Assembly: GCA_018697195.1 (NCBI GenBank)
Contig: CM031858.1
Location: forward strand, 84,627,034 to 84,691,033
Reading direction: 5' to 3'
From: Certhia americana
Taxonomy: Eukaryota; Chordata; Aves; Passeriformes; Certhiidae
Length of the DNA stretch: 64,000 nucleotides
The position numbers and the translations under genes are program-made. The notes under the pieces are model-generated. The model had not been told where the DNA came from. It saw only the letters and a program-made list of their open reading frames with translations, and made no database searches. This document shows, one piece after another, positions 1-11,900 of the stretch (position 1 is its first letter; every line of letters begins with the position of its first letter).

Positions 1-126
1 GACAAGTCCACCTCTAAAACACATCCTCAACTGCTCATCCTTTAAATGCATTCAGTGATGGTGATTCCACCACCTCCCTGGGCAGCCTGTTCCAGTGCCT
101 GGCCACCCTTTCAGTGGAGAAAATGC
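1..126 (-). mobile_element. CR1 LINE, 3' end of ORF2 (truncated by window edge)
   Basis: Read on the minus strand, this stretch encodes the end of the CR1 reverse transcriptase ORF, including [15 protein letters not shown], a hallmark of the CR1 ORF2 C-terminus. The element runs off the left edge of the window. On the other side the CR1 match stops near 126. The open frame continues toward 240, but I cannot match that part to CR1, so the fragment is probably 5'-truncated or joined to other sequence. CR1 is a non-LTR retrotransposon that is typically 5'-truncated on insertion. This copy is a relic with no complete coding capacity. Confidence 0.78.
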
Positions 127-662
127 CCACTCCTGCCTCCCTCTTGATAAAGGTGATCACTGGGGCACCACTCCTCTCCCCCAGGTTAGAGACCACTTGC
201 ACCAGCTTTTTGAAGAATATGCTGCCTGGAGTTCTCTTCCAAGTAGTCGTCTTCAGACACAGTGTGTAAAAGTACAATATGAATTTGGAAATAAATTGTT
301 TCACTTAAGTGTGCCAGGAAAGAGGCAATGGTTTCATTGTGGAGCAATGGTTTCTGAAAAGAGGTTACAGAAGTCACAGCCTGACAAGAGGGAGCAGATT
401 GGCTTGGAAATCTGCTGTCAACTGTAAAGCAGTCACAGACTGTGGTGCAGATTACTGTTGTGGTGGTTGACTGGAAAAGACCTGTCCCATGGTTTAGAGA
501 CAAAATAAAACCTACTCAAGCATCTCCTTTTTACAGAACTGCAGAACCTCTAAGAAGCAGCTGGAATAAGAACAAACTGTTAGAAAATCTGCTGGGTCAT
601 CTCAAGCAGCAGCAGGGTAAAAAGCAGGGGCAGCTAAAGAGCAGGAGCTGGTCACAGCACAA
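127..662. other. Unassigned, locally GC-richer sequence beside the CR1 end
   Basis: No gene or element was recognised. The first 110 bases are GC-richer than most of the window and stay open on the minus strand in frame with the CR1 end, which suggests an old repeat. A plus-strand open frame (442-906, 154 codons) enters from here into the CA-rich repeat that follows. It has no domain I recognise, and its length is helped by the repeat's low stop content. Confidence 0.4.
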
Positions 663-683
663 GCTTCACGAATCGCGTGAAGC
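663..683. repeat. Perfect 8-bp CpG-containing inverted repeat (hairpin)
   Basis: GCTTCACG at 663-670 is followed by the loop AATCG and the exact reverse complement CGTGAAGC at 676-683. It contains three CpG sites in an otherwise CpG-poor region and sits immediately before the CACGTG-bearing repeat. Function is unknown. The stem is too short to be a microRNA precursor on its own. Confidence 0.75.
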
Positions 684-895
684 ACATGATCAACACCTGA
701 CACACCCATCAAGCACCCAGCACATGACTGCCATGCTTCCATCACGTGGCAAGACCATGACAGTCACGCACCCGTCTGGCACTCATTGTGTGGCCAGCAG
801 GCACCAATCACATGTCCATCACGTGGCAATCACGTGCCCATCATGTGACAACTGTGTCCATCACACCCCTGGCACGTGGCAACCACACCCAGCAT
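684..895 (+). repeat. Degenerate CA-rich minisatellite with four CACGTG palindromes
   Basis: The stretch is built from imperfect units of the type 'catcacgtggcaa', with C, A and G on the plus strand and many CAC/GTG words. The palindrome CACGTG occurs at 743-748, 820-825, 831-836 and 873-878. Near-matches CACATG lie at 721-726 and 809-814, with CATGTGAC at 842-849. CACGTG is the canonical E-box bound by bHLH factors such as MYC/MAX, USF, CLOCK-BMAL1 and TFEB/MITF. The cluster most simply reflects repeat expansion of a unit containing the word. Whether it is bound in vivo cannot be told from sequence. Confidence 0.7.
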
Positions 896-906
896 ATCTG
901 CTGTGA

Positions 907-2489
907 CTACTTCAATTGTGCTGCTGAATAGGTGCCGACAGCAGCAACAGATGATGCCACAAACACAGGAATGAACTGATGGTTGTTGCAAGGTGGGCCA
1001 GACAAATGACAAGCACAACAGGTGTTATAACACAGAATTTCCTTTTCTTAAAAAAATTAATTTCAGTAGTATTTGGAGTGAATGGATGAGTAAAAAAGGT
1101 AGGATGCTTCAGGCATCTATCCTGACTGAAATGCAACTCAATGTTTTCATTAATTACTAAGATGATAAAATTGAAGATTCCTCCTCAGTTTTACATTCTG
1201 GTTTGAGATTCTCTGTTGTGGAAATCATCTTGCATACAGAACTGAACCAGACCACAAAGTAGAGCAACTGTGTTACAGCTGAGCCCACTGGTGGGATCTG
1301 CATATTTATTAAAGCATTTTTAAGATAAGGACAGATCTCAATATTCTCAACATTCTTGTATTAGTGAATAAACACCTAATATCCATTTAGAAACAATCTC
1401 AGCAGCAAATTTTTTATAAAATCACAGGGCTTGTTTGTCTAATAATATTAAGAAGCACATACACAGAAAGCCCAGCTGGGAGACAGGTAACATTTATGAA
1501 GGAATAGGAAAAATTACATTTGGATTGATTTGGCAAATTTACAGGTACATGAACTCAATTGTACTCTACAAAAGTCCTATGAACCTGAAGCTCTTGATTT
1601 ACTTACCATGGCTTCTAACTGAACAGAGAGAAATTGGTTCCCTCAACTGTTTTAAGATGGCACTTATGATAGTGACCCTCATTCACTGATGACATAGTTG
1701 TAGTCTACCTTAAATTGAATTATTATCATGTATATGTCTCCTTTTCATGTGCTGTCAGTGCCCAGCTCTGGTACGTCAACCAAATACTGAATCCTGGCCC
1801 AAGAAAATGCACACAAAAATCATGACCAGACTTCTATAAAAATAAAACAGCTGCTTCAAATCCATTGCATTTGTAAAGACAAAAATATGAGAGGTGAGTT
1901 TTTGTATGTGCGGAAATCAGAAGACATAGTGTTTATTGTTTAATATTGGCTCTGTCCCCCATCGAAACACAAAGAAAAAACATGGAATGAGAAAAACTGT
2001 ATTTTATAAAAAAAGATCTTTTCAGAATTTACTTATGTAGGAGACTGGTGCAAAATTCTGAATCATACTTTATACATTTTAGGCTATTATCTCTGCCTTT
2101 GTTCATAACAGTGTTTTAAACCGGGTAAGTGGTCACTGTTCTATAAAATGTATTTACAGTATTTCATAAGCACCTGTGTACAATCTAATGTAATTTATAG
2201 ACCGTGTTTGCTGCTTTTGCCTTTTAGACAGCACCCAGAGGCAGGTTTCTGTTCAAGTTGAAGCGCCACATTCACTTGGTACACACTGCTTGAGCTAGGT
2301 AAAAAGCCACCACAATAAGCTAAAAAAGAAACAAAACTTTCTTTTCTAGCCTACCAGCTCACTTCTAGACTAAATGTGATTAAACTGAGAACTGCCCTCA
2401 TTCACATTATCCAAAGTACAGATCATTAGTGTAGCAGCTACTCTGCACTTTTTTTCTCAATGTCTTTTTGCACTTTATCCTGGCCTGAA
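907..2489. other. Unassigned AT-rich single-copy-like sequence
   Basis: I see no gene, RNA or recognised element in this stretch. Open frames are short and lack domains. Very short splice-site-flanked segments occur by chance, for example around 2118-2130. Confidence 0.5.
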
Positions 2490-2814
2490 TTTATTCCTTT
2501 TCTAAATTGGCCAAGGTAGTCCACCCTCCTTGACATCCACTCCACCTTCATGAGGACCTGGTACTGAAATGTGTGAGGAGCACTTCTGTTCAGAGCTCAG
2601 CATATGGTGGATTTAATCATAAGGACATCCCTCCTGGGTGCATGACCTTCATCAGGAGCAGTGTCTGCCAGCAGAAGTCAATGTGTCGCAGCTCATTTAC
2701 CAGGGGCTGGGGCATGACTCCTGTGCACACATCAGTAGGATAATGGGAGAAGGTCACCTCAGGAGCTGGAAGGTTTGTGAAAGATGATGAGAAAGGAAAG
2801 AAAAGGGCCAGCAC
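2490..2814 (-). other. Exon-like segment, possible 3'-terminal exon (unrecognised)
   Basis: On the minus strand a good acceptor (TGCTGTTCTCACAG, AG at 2815-2816) precedes an open frame of about 65 codons that ends in a TGA at 2617. An AATAAA on the minus strand (TTTATT on plus, 2490-2495) follows about 120 bases later. The segment is GC-richer than its flanks. The peptide, which includes a run such as PLVNELRHIDFCWQTL, is not one I can assign. It could be the end of a gene, a lncRNA exon, a decayed repeat or chance. No upstream partner exon was identified. Confidence 0.2.
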
Positions 2815-5800
2815 CTGTGAGAACAGCAGTTATCAAATATATGAAAACTGGCAGGAAACTACTTGGAAGCTGAAGGTCTGTAATTCCAATAAAAGCAGAT
2901 TTTTACAAAGTAAAACACATGAATGTTGAGTGCCTTAGTATTGGGGGAGACAAGCATTGTTTTACGTACTATATCTGCAGTTATGTTTCAAAATTCAGGT
3001 TTCTATCTCTATTTATGTGTTCTTGTAATATAAATTACATGTTACATATAAATGCATATGTATATTAATCAAATATATTTCTAGGGTAGTTTTTGACTGT
3101 TAAGCTTGTTAGCTTGGGAAATACAAACAAAATTAGTCAAGTCAGTTCCTCTTAATTTTATTTTCTCCTCCAGCAGCCTGTTTTGGTAGTCTTTCTGTGC
3201 AGCTTTGAAAGAAGGTCTTTTTCAGTGGGCAAACTGTGGAGTTGATAAATATTGCGATTATTTTCACTTGTTTTATATGTCTTTGCTTTTGTTGCTATTA
3301 ATTTTTTTTCCCAGTCACTAATCTTAGAAGACTCAATTGTTTTTAACAGTGTATTACTTTATATTGTGCATCCATGTATTGTAGAGATATTTTATTCATA
3401 TCTGAATTATTTTCCTTCCCAAAACATAAAAAAACAGTGTAGATACTTCAAGCTTAATGTGTTCACTGTAGTACAAATTGAATTTTCTTCCAGCTATAAT
3501 CATTAAAAGATGGATGTTTTTCTTCTTAATTTATCTAGGAGAAAAGGCAAGCAGCCTTTATGAACACATAATATGCCATGTAGTTCAAGGATATTTGATT
3601 ATGCTTTGTTTATTGTGCAGGTTCACAGTACACAGGATCTATCACTGAACTGAGGATTCCTGCCTATTTGATACTCTTATTTTTCCACCCTTTAAAAAAC
3701 ATTTAACAATTTGGAGACATGTTGTGAGGCTAAGGATGATTTGACATTAAGAGGAACAGTTGCTTCTACACCTTGAAAAGCCTGTCCTGAATCTTGAAAT
3801 ATTTTGTGAAGTAAGAAGAAAAAACTTAGGAAAGGTTATGCTCTATATGCTGCTGATTAGTATGTGTATTCAATGTGCTAAGACAAGTTTCTATTCATAC
3901 AAAACTAATTTTGTGGAACCAGGGTCAGGCCCTCTTGGTTTGCACTGATTTTTTATTGGTGAACTTTTTTTTTTCTGCTTTCTGTTGTATAATGGAGAGC
4001 ATATTGTGGTTATTTGGAGACAAAATAAGAAGCTGTTCTCTTGATATTTTCTTCAATTTGTATGTGAATCATCCAGCCAATCTACAAAGCATAACTAAAG
4101 GTGTGAAAATGAGAGTTTTTCTTCTACAGCTGAAAGAAGGTAAAGAGAATTTAAGCCATATTCTGTTCTGAAAGATTCTTAACATTTTTTTCTAGGGCCA
4201 CCCACCATACTAAATACTGTTGCAGCATAAAGCACTGTAGACAGGCTGCTAGTCTGAGAAAGTTAGAGACACAATGCCATTATTTAGATACACAAGTAGG
4301 ATACATTATCCAGGTCAGTACTTTGACTGCAGGATAGTGGGATTACTGGCAATGGCAATACTGTGCTCACTGGCTGTGAGCTGCTGCATATAATATGGCT
4401 TTTCTCCTTGCAAGCATGCAAATCTGATCCTTGACTGTAGTTATTAAAACTGTGTAACTCTTGGAGGCTTTCTCTGTGAAATCATAAAGAACTGTAAAGT
4501 ACTATTATTGAAGCAATGCCAGAATTATTTTCTTCTCTAGGGTACTAACCACAAGACTTCCCCAGTTGGACATACATTTATGCATTTAAACATAAGCAAT
4601 TTTTTAGGGCAATTCAGAAGGCCATACTCTAATGAAAAATGTTATAGGAGGGACATCAGTTAACGAGAAAGTGTAAAAAACTAGCTGACATTCCAATTAC
4701 AAGATCCTATTTTCAGTTTGCTTAATACTCTGTTAAGTTTTAAATATTTATACTTTTTCTGGTGACAAATCTGTTTCAAGCTGAATAGCTTTAAATATAT
4801 ATGTTAAAATAATTTTACTGTTTCACTGCTTCAGGAAGGTTAGAGAAAAATATTTTCTTTTCAACATGACAAAAAAATCTAAAGTTTTTAGGTCCCTGAG
4901 TCTTTTGACTGCCTCCCATCTTGTGAAAATGGGATTTGAAAGATATCAAAGAGGGAGTGGAATGACTGAGTTAGTGAAATTGAAGTTTGTCCCAACTCAG
5001 TTAGGTTTTAAGACTTTTAAAATATTATTTCACAAATATTCCCTGCAGACTCTGAAAGACTTAAGCAAGTTTGCTGTCTAATTAGGTACTGCATCTTCAG
5101 CCTGTCTCAGCCAGGAGACCCTTGGGGCACTCTGGTCCTTGCCATGCCCGTGCCTTTATGCTGTTATCAAACAAGCTCTGCTATCAGAGATGTGTGTGTG
5201 TCATCCCCTGTTGGCACACACCAAGGGTGCAAACCGACCGCTGTTATCTTACGCTGTGCTGAGGAACATCAGGTTGTTGTTACACAGCCCTGTTGAGACC
5301 TCATTACTCACAGTGTCAGAAGTTGTTTGCCCTGTACTCCCTAAAAACCCAATCTATACTGAGAACGTTGCACAAAGGAAAGCTACAAACTGAATGTTAC
5401 AATTGTTAATGCCAACAAATCAAATGCATAAAATGAGACAAACGTGATTAAAAATTAAATCAAGACTGAGTTAGCCTGGATAATCCTAAATTGTCACTCA
5501 TACCTGAATGCTATGATACCACTTAAATTACTTTTTTTTCAAACTGTCATTTCATAAAATTTCTGGGTTTTCTCAGCATGTATATGAAATAATGCCTGAA
5601 GATACATTGTAGTGATATAAGAAATTATACAAAAATCTCTCATTCCTCTCTCTTGTTTTCTGTAAATATTAGGCAGTACTTAGTGAATGTCTACCTGTGG
5701 GAAGAGAATCAAATTAAGATTAAAATTAAGATACATTGTAAATTATCTTCCCTTTTAAACTGGAAAATAGAAGGTACTATTAGCTGTTGTTTGTGAAAAA

Positions 5801-5912
5801 ACATCTATTAGAAATGGACAAGTTATAATTCTTGGCATGTAGACCTAGGAATTGACTCAGCTGAATGATCTTTGTAATTTTTATTTTATTTTTTCCTATA
5901 TCAGCTTCTTCA
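2815..5912. other. Unassigned AT-rich sequence with one GC-richer block (5090-5395)
   Basis: No gene or transposon was recognised. Most is AT-rich with scattered short open frames. Bases 5090-5395 are noticeably GC-richer and include an 84-codon plus-strand frame (5139-5393) without recognisable domains. This could be an old repeat or conserved noncoding DNA. Confidence 0.45.
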
Positions 5913-6416
5913 TTAATTATTAAAGAAAATTAAAGTTATGCCCACTGGGAAAGAGATTATGGTTATGTGAACCAACATTAAATCCAGATTGTTTACAGAC
6001 CAGTACTTAGGCTCTTGTCTGCTGTGAAGTATGTTGCAAGTTTGGTTTTCTTTGCACAAAAAGTAACAAATGGGAAAAGAAATAAGTGCTAGAAATGAGG
6101 TGTTTTTAGACTGGAACATTAAAGAGGCTATTGGGGAGGTTGCTTGCCAATATGGGAATTCTAGTTCAGAGATCATTTGCAAAGTTGATGTTGCATGCTG
6201 AGAAGTTATGAAAATTGAGCCCATTTTCCTGTAAATTTCAAAGGTTGCACAAATTAAAATCAGAACCACACCATTGTGACTATAAGGGTAATATACCCTA
6301 TGCAAAGGAATATGTACACTTGTGGACCTTGAACCACACAAACTGCATTTAAAGTGGAATAAACCGATATTGAAGGGAAAAGTCAGTGCATAGCCAGTGT
6401 ACATGAAAACATGCAT
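5913..6416 (-). other. Longest open frame in the window, 167 codons, unrecognised
   Basis: This is the longest uninterrupted ATG-started frame in 64 kb. The product would be rich in Ile, Phe, Ser and Tyr. It has hydrophobic stretches near both ends (for example GVVLILICATF around residues 49-59 and a C-terminal ITIISFPVGITLIFF) and several Cys residues early on. I recognise no family. In AT-rich DNA of this size a frame of this length can arise by chance, though not often. No splice or promoter context supports it, so I do not call it a CDS. It could also be a remnant of an old element. Confidence 0.15.
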
Positions 6417-6658
6417 TTGTTAATGATCCTTACAAAAAGTGAGAGAAGAACAATAAAAGAAATAAGCTACAGCATGTTACAAGGTATGAGAAAGGTTAGT
6501 GGATGCAGTGATCCCTGTCCTTTTATTCAGTGACACATAACGTGCTCTTAACACGCAATAAATCATTTTACAAGAACAATTTGTTAAAAGTCAAGTGGAT
6601 GATTTTGACCACCTCAATTTGCTGAATCAAGTGGATATGTGATGCTGAAAACATTTGG

Positions 6659-7085
6659 CACTGCTGACCCAAACTGGCTGAAGGGATATTTCATACCACA
6701 GATTGCTTAGAATGTGAACTGGGTGGAGTTGGCTGTGAGTGGCTGATCACTGCTCAGGGACAGTCTGGACATTTGCCAGTGACTGGTCAGCAATTTTATT
6801 GAGCATTATTTGTTTTTTCTTGGGTTTTATTCCTCTCTCTTTTTGTTATCTCCCTTTTCTTCATTATTTTTTCTATTTCATTATTATTTCTATTTTAATT
6901 TCTATTCCATTATTATTTTTGTTATTAGTTAATTAGTAATAAAGTTTATTTCAGTTATTAAATTGTTCTCAGCTCAACACATGGACTTTACCTTTTTCTG
7001 GTTCTTCTTCCCATCCAATGGGAGGCATGGAGAGTGAGCAAGTGGTGCCCTGGTACTTATTTGCCAGCTGGGGTATACTATAATA
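6659..7085 (+). mobile_element. Endogenous retrovirus LTR, 5'-truncated (avian ERVL-like type)
   Basis: The order of blocks matches an LTR type common in bird genomes. A 'gctgacccaaactggc…aagggatattt' block comes first, then a long T-rich stretch with TTATT runs. Polyadenylation words follow (AATAAA 6938-6943 and ATTAAA 6957-6962). Then come 'tctcagctcaacacatgg', a 'cccatccaatggg' segment, 'gagtgagcaagtgg' and the closing 'ttgccagctgggg'. The first part of the LTR, present in the copy at 21028, is missing here. No retroviral genes flank it, so it is a lone, decayed LTR. Family assignment is from memory of bird repeats. Confidence 0.8.
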
Positions 7086-8780
7086 AATAAGTACTAGAAT
7101 GACACTTTGTTATCTTTCATGTCAAATAATTCTATTCTGCAAAGATTTGAATCTTTAGAAGACCACATATTTTTGTGATGGCTTTATTTTGCCAAAGAAC
7201 ATTGTTATTAAGGAACTTGAAACATATTAAATACATTGCTTAAAAATCTACTCCTAAGAAATTGAAAAAGAAAACCAGAATACAATAGAAAGCAGAGGAG
7301 AGACAATGCATTCTTAGGGGTTTTGCATCTTGCTAAGGGCATTATTATTTCAATACACAAAAAAAAAAAAAAAATTGGATGTGATACTTTTAAAATTCAA
7401 AACAATTCCATAGATCATATGGGCCCACTATGAGTTGCAGGTCTCATTTCTCCAGCACCCTTGGTTTCAGCTGAATCCAAAATGTTATCATTATATTGTT
7501 TTGCTGGCACATCAGCAGAAAGTTGATGAGGAATTCCTAGGAGATGAGATGAAAGTTTTGGAGTAGCTTCTGGAAACATGTGTGACAGTGATAAATAGTC
7601 TGATTAGATATCCCTAGACCTTTTATCATCTTTGGTATAACAGTTTTACTTATTCTAGTTTCTGGTTTAAACATTTATTTTCTGTGATAAAATGTCTGAT
7701 GTACAAGGAGTTTGGTAATAAAAAGTAAATAAACCAGAAAAGAATTACTTTAAATGAAAACCTTGTGCTCCAGAAAATGAAAAAGCACCTTATTAAAAGT
7801 TAAGACTGAGAACTGTGCACAATAACTAAGTTACACAAACTGAGGGAAGAAAACAAACTTAATCTGAGCTTGACACCCCATAGAGGAGAATAATTCTGGC
7901 CTGATAGTGAAGTGAGGGTAGTTAATCAGAATTGTTAATCTTGAAATTAAGCACAATTTGGCATAAATCCATCCTGGGTCCTCTCTGTAAATTTGTTTAG
8001 CATATTACTCTCATATGAATTAAGCCAATTTGCAAAAATGTGCAAAAAACCTGAGGAACATTGCGGTTATTGGTACTTGTTGCTCTACTGTAGGCACTCA
8101 AAACTCCCTGTGTATATGTACAAATCTGTTTCTGCATGTATGTATAAAAGGCAAATAGGATAATTAAGCTCTCTAAAATGGATAATAGAATGTCAGAAAG
8201 TCCCTTTACCAAACAAGCCTCTGAAAACTGACAAAATTATAAATATAGATCTATTCTTCCAAAAGCAGATAACTGATTCAAGATAATAGTCCATTTCCAT
8301 CCACAATTTGAAATCATGCTCTTCCTTTAATAATTGGGTGTCTTGGAAGAAATATTCCCATATATGAGAAGGCACTAATTTTATTTTATTTAGTAAAGCA
8401 TCTTCAGGGTGTGAACAATCATCCAGGATGGAGCTGCAGTTCCCTTGTTACACACTATTCCACATCTGGAAAGAAAACATCTGGCAACTCTTATGCTAAA
8501 CATCTGCCATCTAAAAGGTGGCATCTGAAATATAAAAATAGCCTTTGGTTTAAGCGGAAGGTGTAAGTGGATGGGTATGATGATATAATATTATATAGAG
8601 GCTGTAGCATTCAAAGCACTGCAAAATTAATTTTTTGATGGCTTGGAAGTATTTAAATTTAAAGAAAATGTATTTTTCTTCTGTTTTGAGAAATCAAGAG
8701 AAAACTGGACAAAAAGATTTGTTTGTAACCTTTGATGAATAAACTTTTTAAAATGTTTTCAAAACTCAAAGAAATTGCAG
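7086..8780. other. Unassigned AT-rich sequence
   Basis: No gene or known element was recognised. A 16-A run lies at 7359-7374. Open frames are all under 75 codons and lack recognisable motifs. Confidence 0.5.
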
Positions 8781-8958
8781 GAAGAAATTTCAGCCAACCG
8801 AAAAGCTGAACAATTCCTTAGCAAGTATTTTATAAGTATATGTAAAAGTTGCCAAAAAAATCTTCTTCTTAGAGAGGCAGATATTTTAGAAGAATTAGTT
8901 TTGACGCAGGAACGTGATACTGCAAAACACTGCGGTCCAGACTACGTGGGAATTTCAG
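8781..8958 (+). other. Exon-like segment with strong donor, unrecognised
   Basis: A frame is open throughout these 178 bases. They are bounded by an AG at 8779-8780 and a near-ideal donor, CAG|GTGAGT, at 8956-8964. The encoded peptide includes ADILEELVLTQERDTAKHCG and looks hydrophilic and partly helical. Against it, the upstream pyrimidine tract is weak and purine-interrupted, and I recognise no protein. It may be a lineage-specific or noncoding exon, or chance. Confidence 0.18.
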
Positions 8959-11900
8959 GTGAGTGAACAGAGGATATACATGTGCCTTTTTCAGTAGGAA
9001 AGAGAGATTTAGCAGAGATAGTTCTGCAAAACGAAAAAAGGCATTGCCTACACTTTAGAAATATCAGCAACCCCTCAGATGCCCTGAATGAAAATGAAAA
9101 AGAATGCAAAGATAAAAAAGAGGTTATTGTGAGAAAATAGGAGACTAATGTGACACAAGATACTTTATGACCACTACTCAATACTGTTTGCATGCATACT
9201 AACCTCGAATCATCAGTATTGAACTGCTATTCATTTTTAAAATGAACTTCAAGTTTTGATGATGAAAAATGTATGTATTTTAAATGCATATATTTAGATA
9301 AAAAATGGAATTTATTTTATTGCCCCCATTTTAATGATAAAAATGTAGCAAACTGTAAATAGAAAAGAGAAAAAAGTAATAGAAATTAACCCTACAGTAG
9401 AATTCAGATTATTAAAATAGTCATTTAGGAAGAGAGGAATTAATTTTAGCCATCTAAGCAAGCTTATATAAAATGAGTGTTTTGTAAAGCTCAGTTGTTA
9501 TTTATGCATACAAAAGAAAAGCCCTTTCTTTCCTGAATAGCAATAAGCATGAATTAAGGAAATATAGAATTCATAAAGTTTCCTTCAACTACAAAATAGT
9601 AAGTACGAGAAAAAAAAAAAAATCTGTCTCTTAAATTAACTTTTAATCGCTTTTGTTATGGTAATAAGTGTTAACTTCTGAGGATGTGTCCAGCAAGGAG
9701 AAATTATTTTCAGAAATACAGAGAGTAGATTAATTCAGGCCAGGCTGCTTGAGGTGAGATGGGCTACTCACCAGTTTAAACATCTTGACAGAACTATCCA
9801 TGCTGGAAATTTTAGAAAAATTACTTTTTTTAAAATTTTTTTTAAAAAATTTATTTTTATTATTATAATCAGATTCTGGCACGAAAATACCATATTTTGT
9901 TTTCAAAGAATGGCTCCTAAATAAAGTAGTGTTCAACTGCAAAGCATCTCCTGGAATCCTCACAGCATAACATCCAAGTGGTACAGTTCAGTTATGTCTC
10001 TATAGTTACTAAAATGTTGTTTTCTTCACAGAGCCAGTCTTTATGGTGATTACACACAAGTTTATGGAGAGAGCCTTGAGACTGTAAAGCCCTTTCTGTT
10101 CATAAATAGAACATAATTCTGTTATGGCAAATGATTCCCTACTTCACAGTCTTTGCCTGTGTTCTGGATCAGGGCTCTTTGGCACTTTGCTTCAGCTTTG
10201 GGGTGGAAATTCAGGTTGGTTTCACTCGGGTTGACACTTTGCAAATATTTATATTTAGGGCTATGCTTAATTCTTATTCAAGAAAAAGAGAAGTTTAAGA
10301 AAATATATTTTTATTGAACATTACATGGACCTTATGTATTCAAAATTGTTATTAGCTATGCCAGACTTGACTTTCCTTCACAAATGATCATGAACATGTC
10401 TGGATAGCCTTGACTGGATCCAGACTAATGAGGCAGACATTGTTGCTAACCCATGCATATCTTTAGAATTGCAAAGTTTTTAAAAAATAGGACTACAAAT
10501 CCAAATACTGAATAGGTAAGCTCTACACGCAATGGCAAATTCTGTCCTCCCAACAAAATTTTGAGGTTTCAGAGATGTAATTACCATGTAAAGATTAGAA
10601 CATCAAAGTCGGAAGGAGTAGCTGATGGGTTTTCCTTCAGCCTAAGATACTTAGGAGTAGAAAGAATAAAAGTGTACATATTGTTATTAAATTTGTCTCT
10701 AATATTTAATGACTTGTTCAAGCAGAAGAAAATGAGGGTTTTTCCTTTCTTTTGTATAAACCCAAGCAAATAATAAGCATTCAAACTGTTTTTTGTTTAT
10801 TCATAGTAAACTATATTACTTGTCACTGTATGATTAGGAAATGTGCTACAAATAAAATGTTTGCACTAAACTATTCACATCATGAAAATTGTCTTTCAAC
10901 ATATCTCTCTTTCTTTCCCAAAGAACAGTCACTCTGGATCATAAAATGCAATGCCTTTATAATTTAAAAAAATAATAACAACCCCATCTAATTAAAAATG
11001 AGATAGAGCATCATGTAACATCCAGATCTAGTTGGGAATGAAGTAAATCTTTGCAGTAGACTTGCTAGTCTGAGAACCTAAACCACTTGATTCATCAGGT
11101 AAAATTTAGGATCATCTTTTGCTTTCTTTCTCACATTTACCATCTGTTCAATACCTAATATGTAGCATATAAGTGTTGTCATGGTTGAGATATGAGGTAA
11201 CACATAGGCTCAATATCATTTAGACTTTTCTTATAATTGATTATAAAGATTTCTTCATAAAGTTTTTTTGTTGTGGATGTTTTATCTGTTTCACAGACAA
11301 TGGCAAACTTTACTTTGGAAAGTTTACTTTCCATGACTTTTCTCTAGAATCATCTATTAAATCATCTGACACATATTACCCTCTTTTTTAATGCTGCAAC
11401 AATATGGACAAATCTTACTTGACATACTAAAAATTGGAAAATTTTTCTTCTTCGTTCATCCACTGAAATAAACATTTTTATTCTGCTGGATTCAGTCTTT
11501 TCCAATACAAAGAATTGCTCAGGATTTAGATTTAAAGCATATTAGTAATAATATCTAGTGGGCTTGCATATCAACATTTTTATACATAGGCAATCAGCAA
11601 TGTTCCCTTAGATACTGCAACGAAGTTCAATTAATTTCTGATCTCTCTGGTTATGATCTCTGGCCAAGATAATTTTCTTTTTGGCAGAGGAAAGTGTCTA
11701 TATGTATTCCAGGGCTGATTAACCTGTATGATACAAGGTATAAATAAGAAAATTTCTCTCTCTCCAGCTGATTAATGAAGAACAAATCCTCTTATGCTGT
11801 CAACAACACTTTGTTAGGATCCAAGTCAAGTTGGTGACTGACCATCTGTCTCTGTGCATATGTATTTCACATAGTTCATGCTTTACTAATCCATTAGATC

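Noticed and set aside
442..906. 154-codon plus-strand open frame
   Set aside because: It runs into the CA-rich repeat, which is poor in stops. The peptide is His/Ser/Thr-rich and repetitive at its end and has no recognised domain.
9773..9803. 31-nt microexon-like segment on the minus strand (acceptor TTTCCAG, donor CTG|GTGAGT)
   Set aside because: Such pairs appear several times by chance in AT-rich DNA, including 12- and 13-nt cases near 1607 and 2118. There is no independent support.
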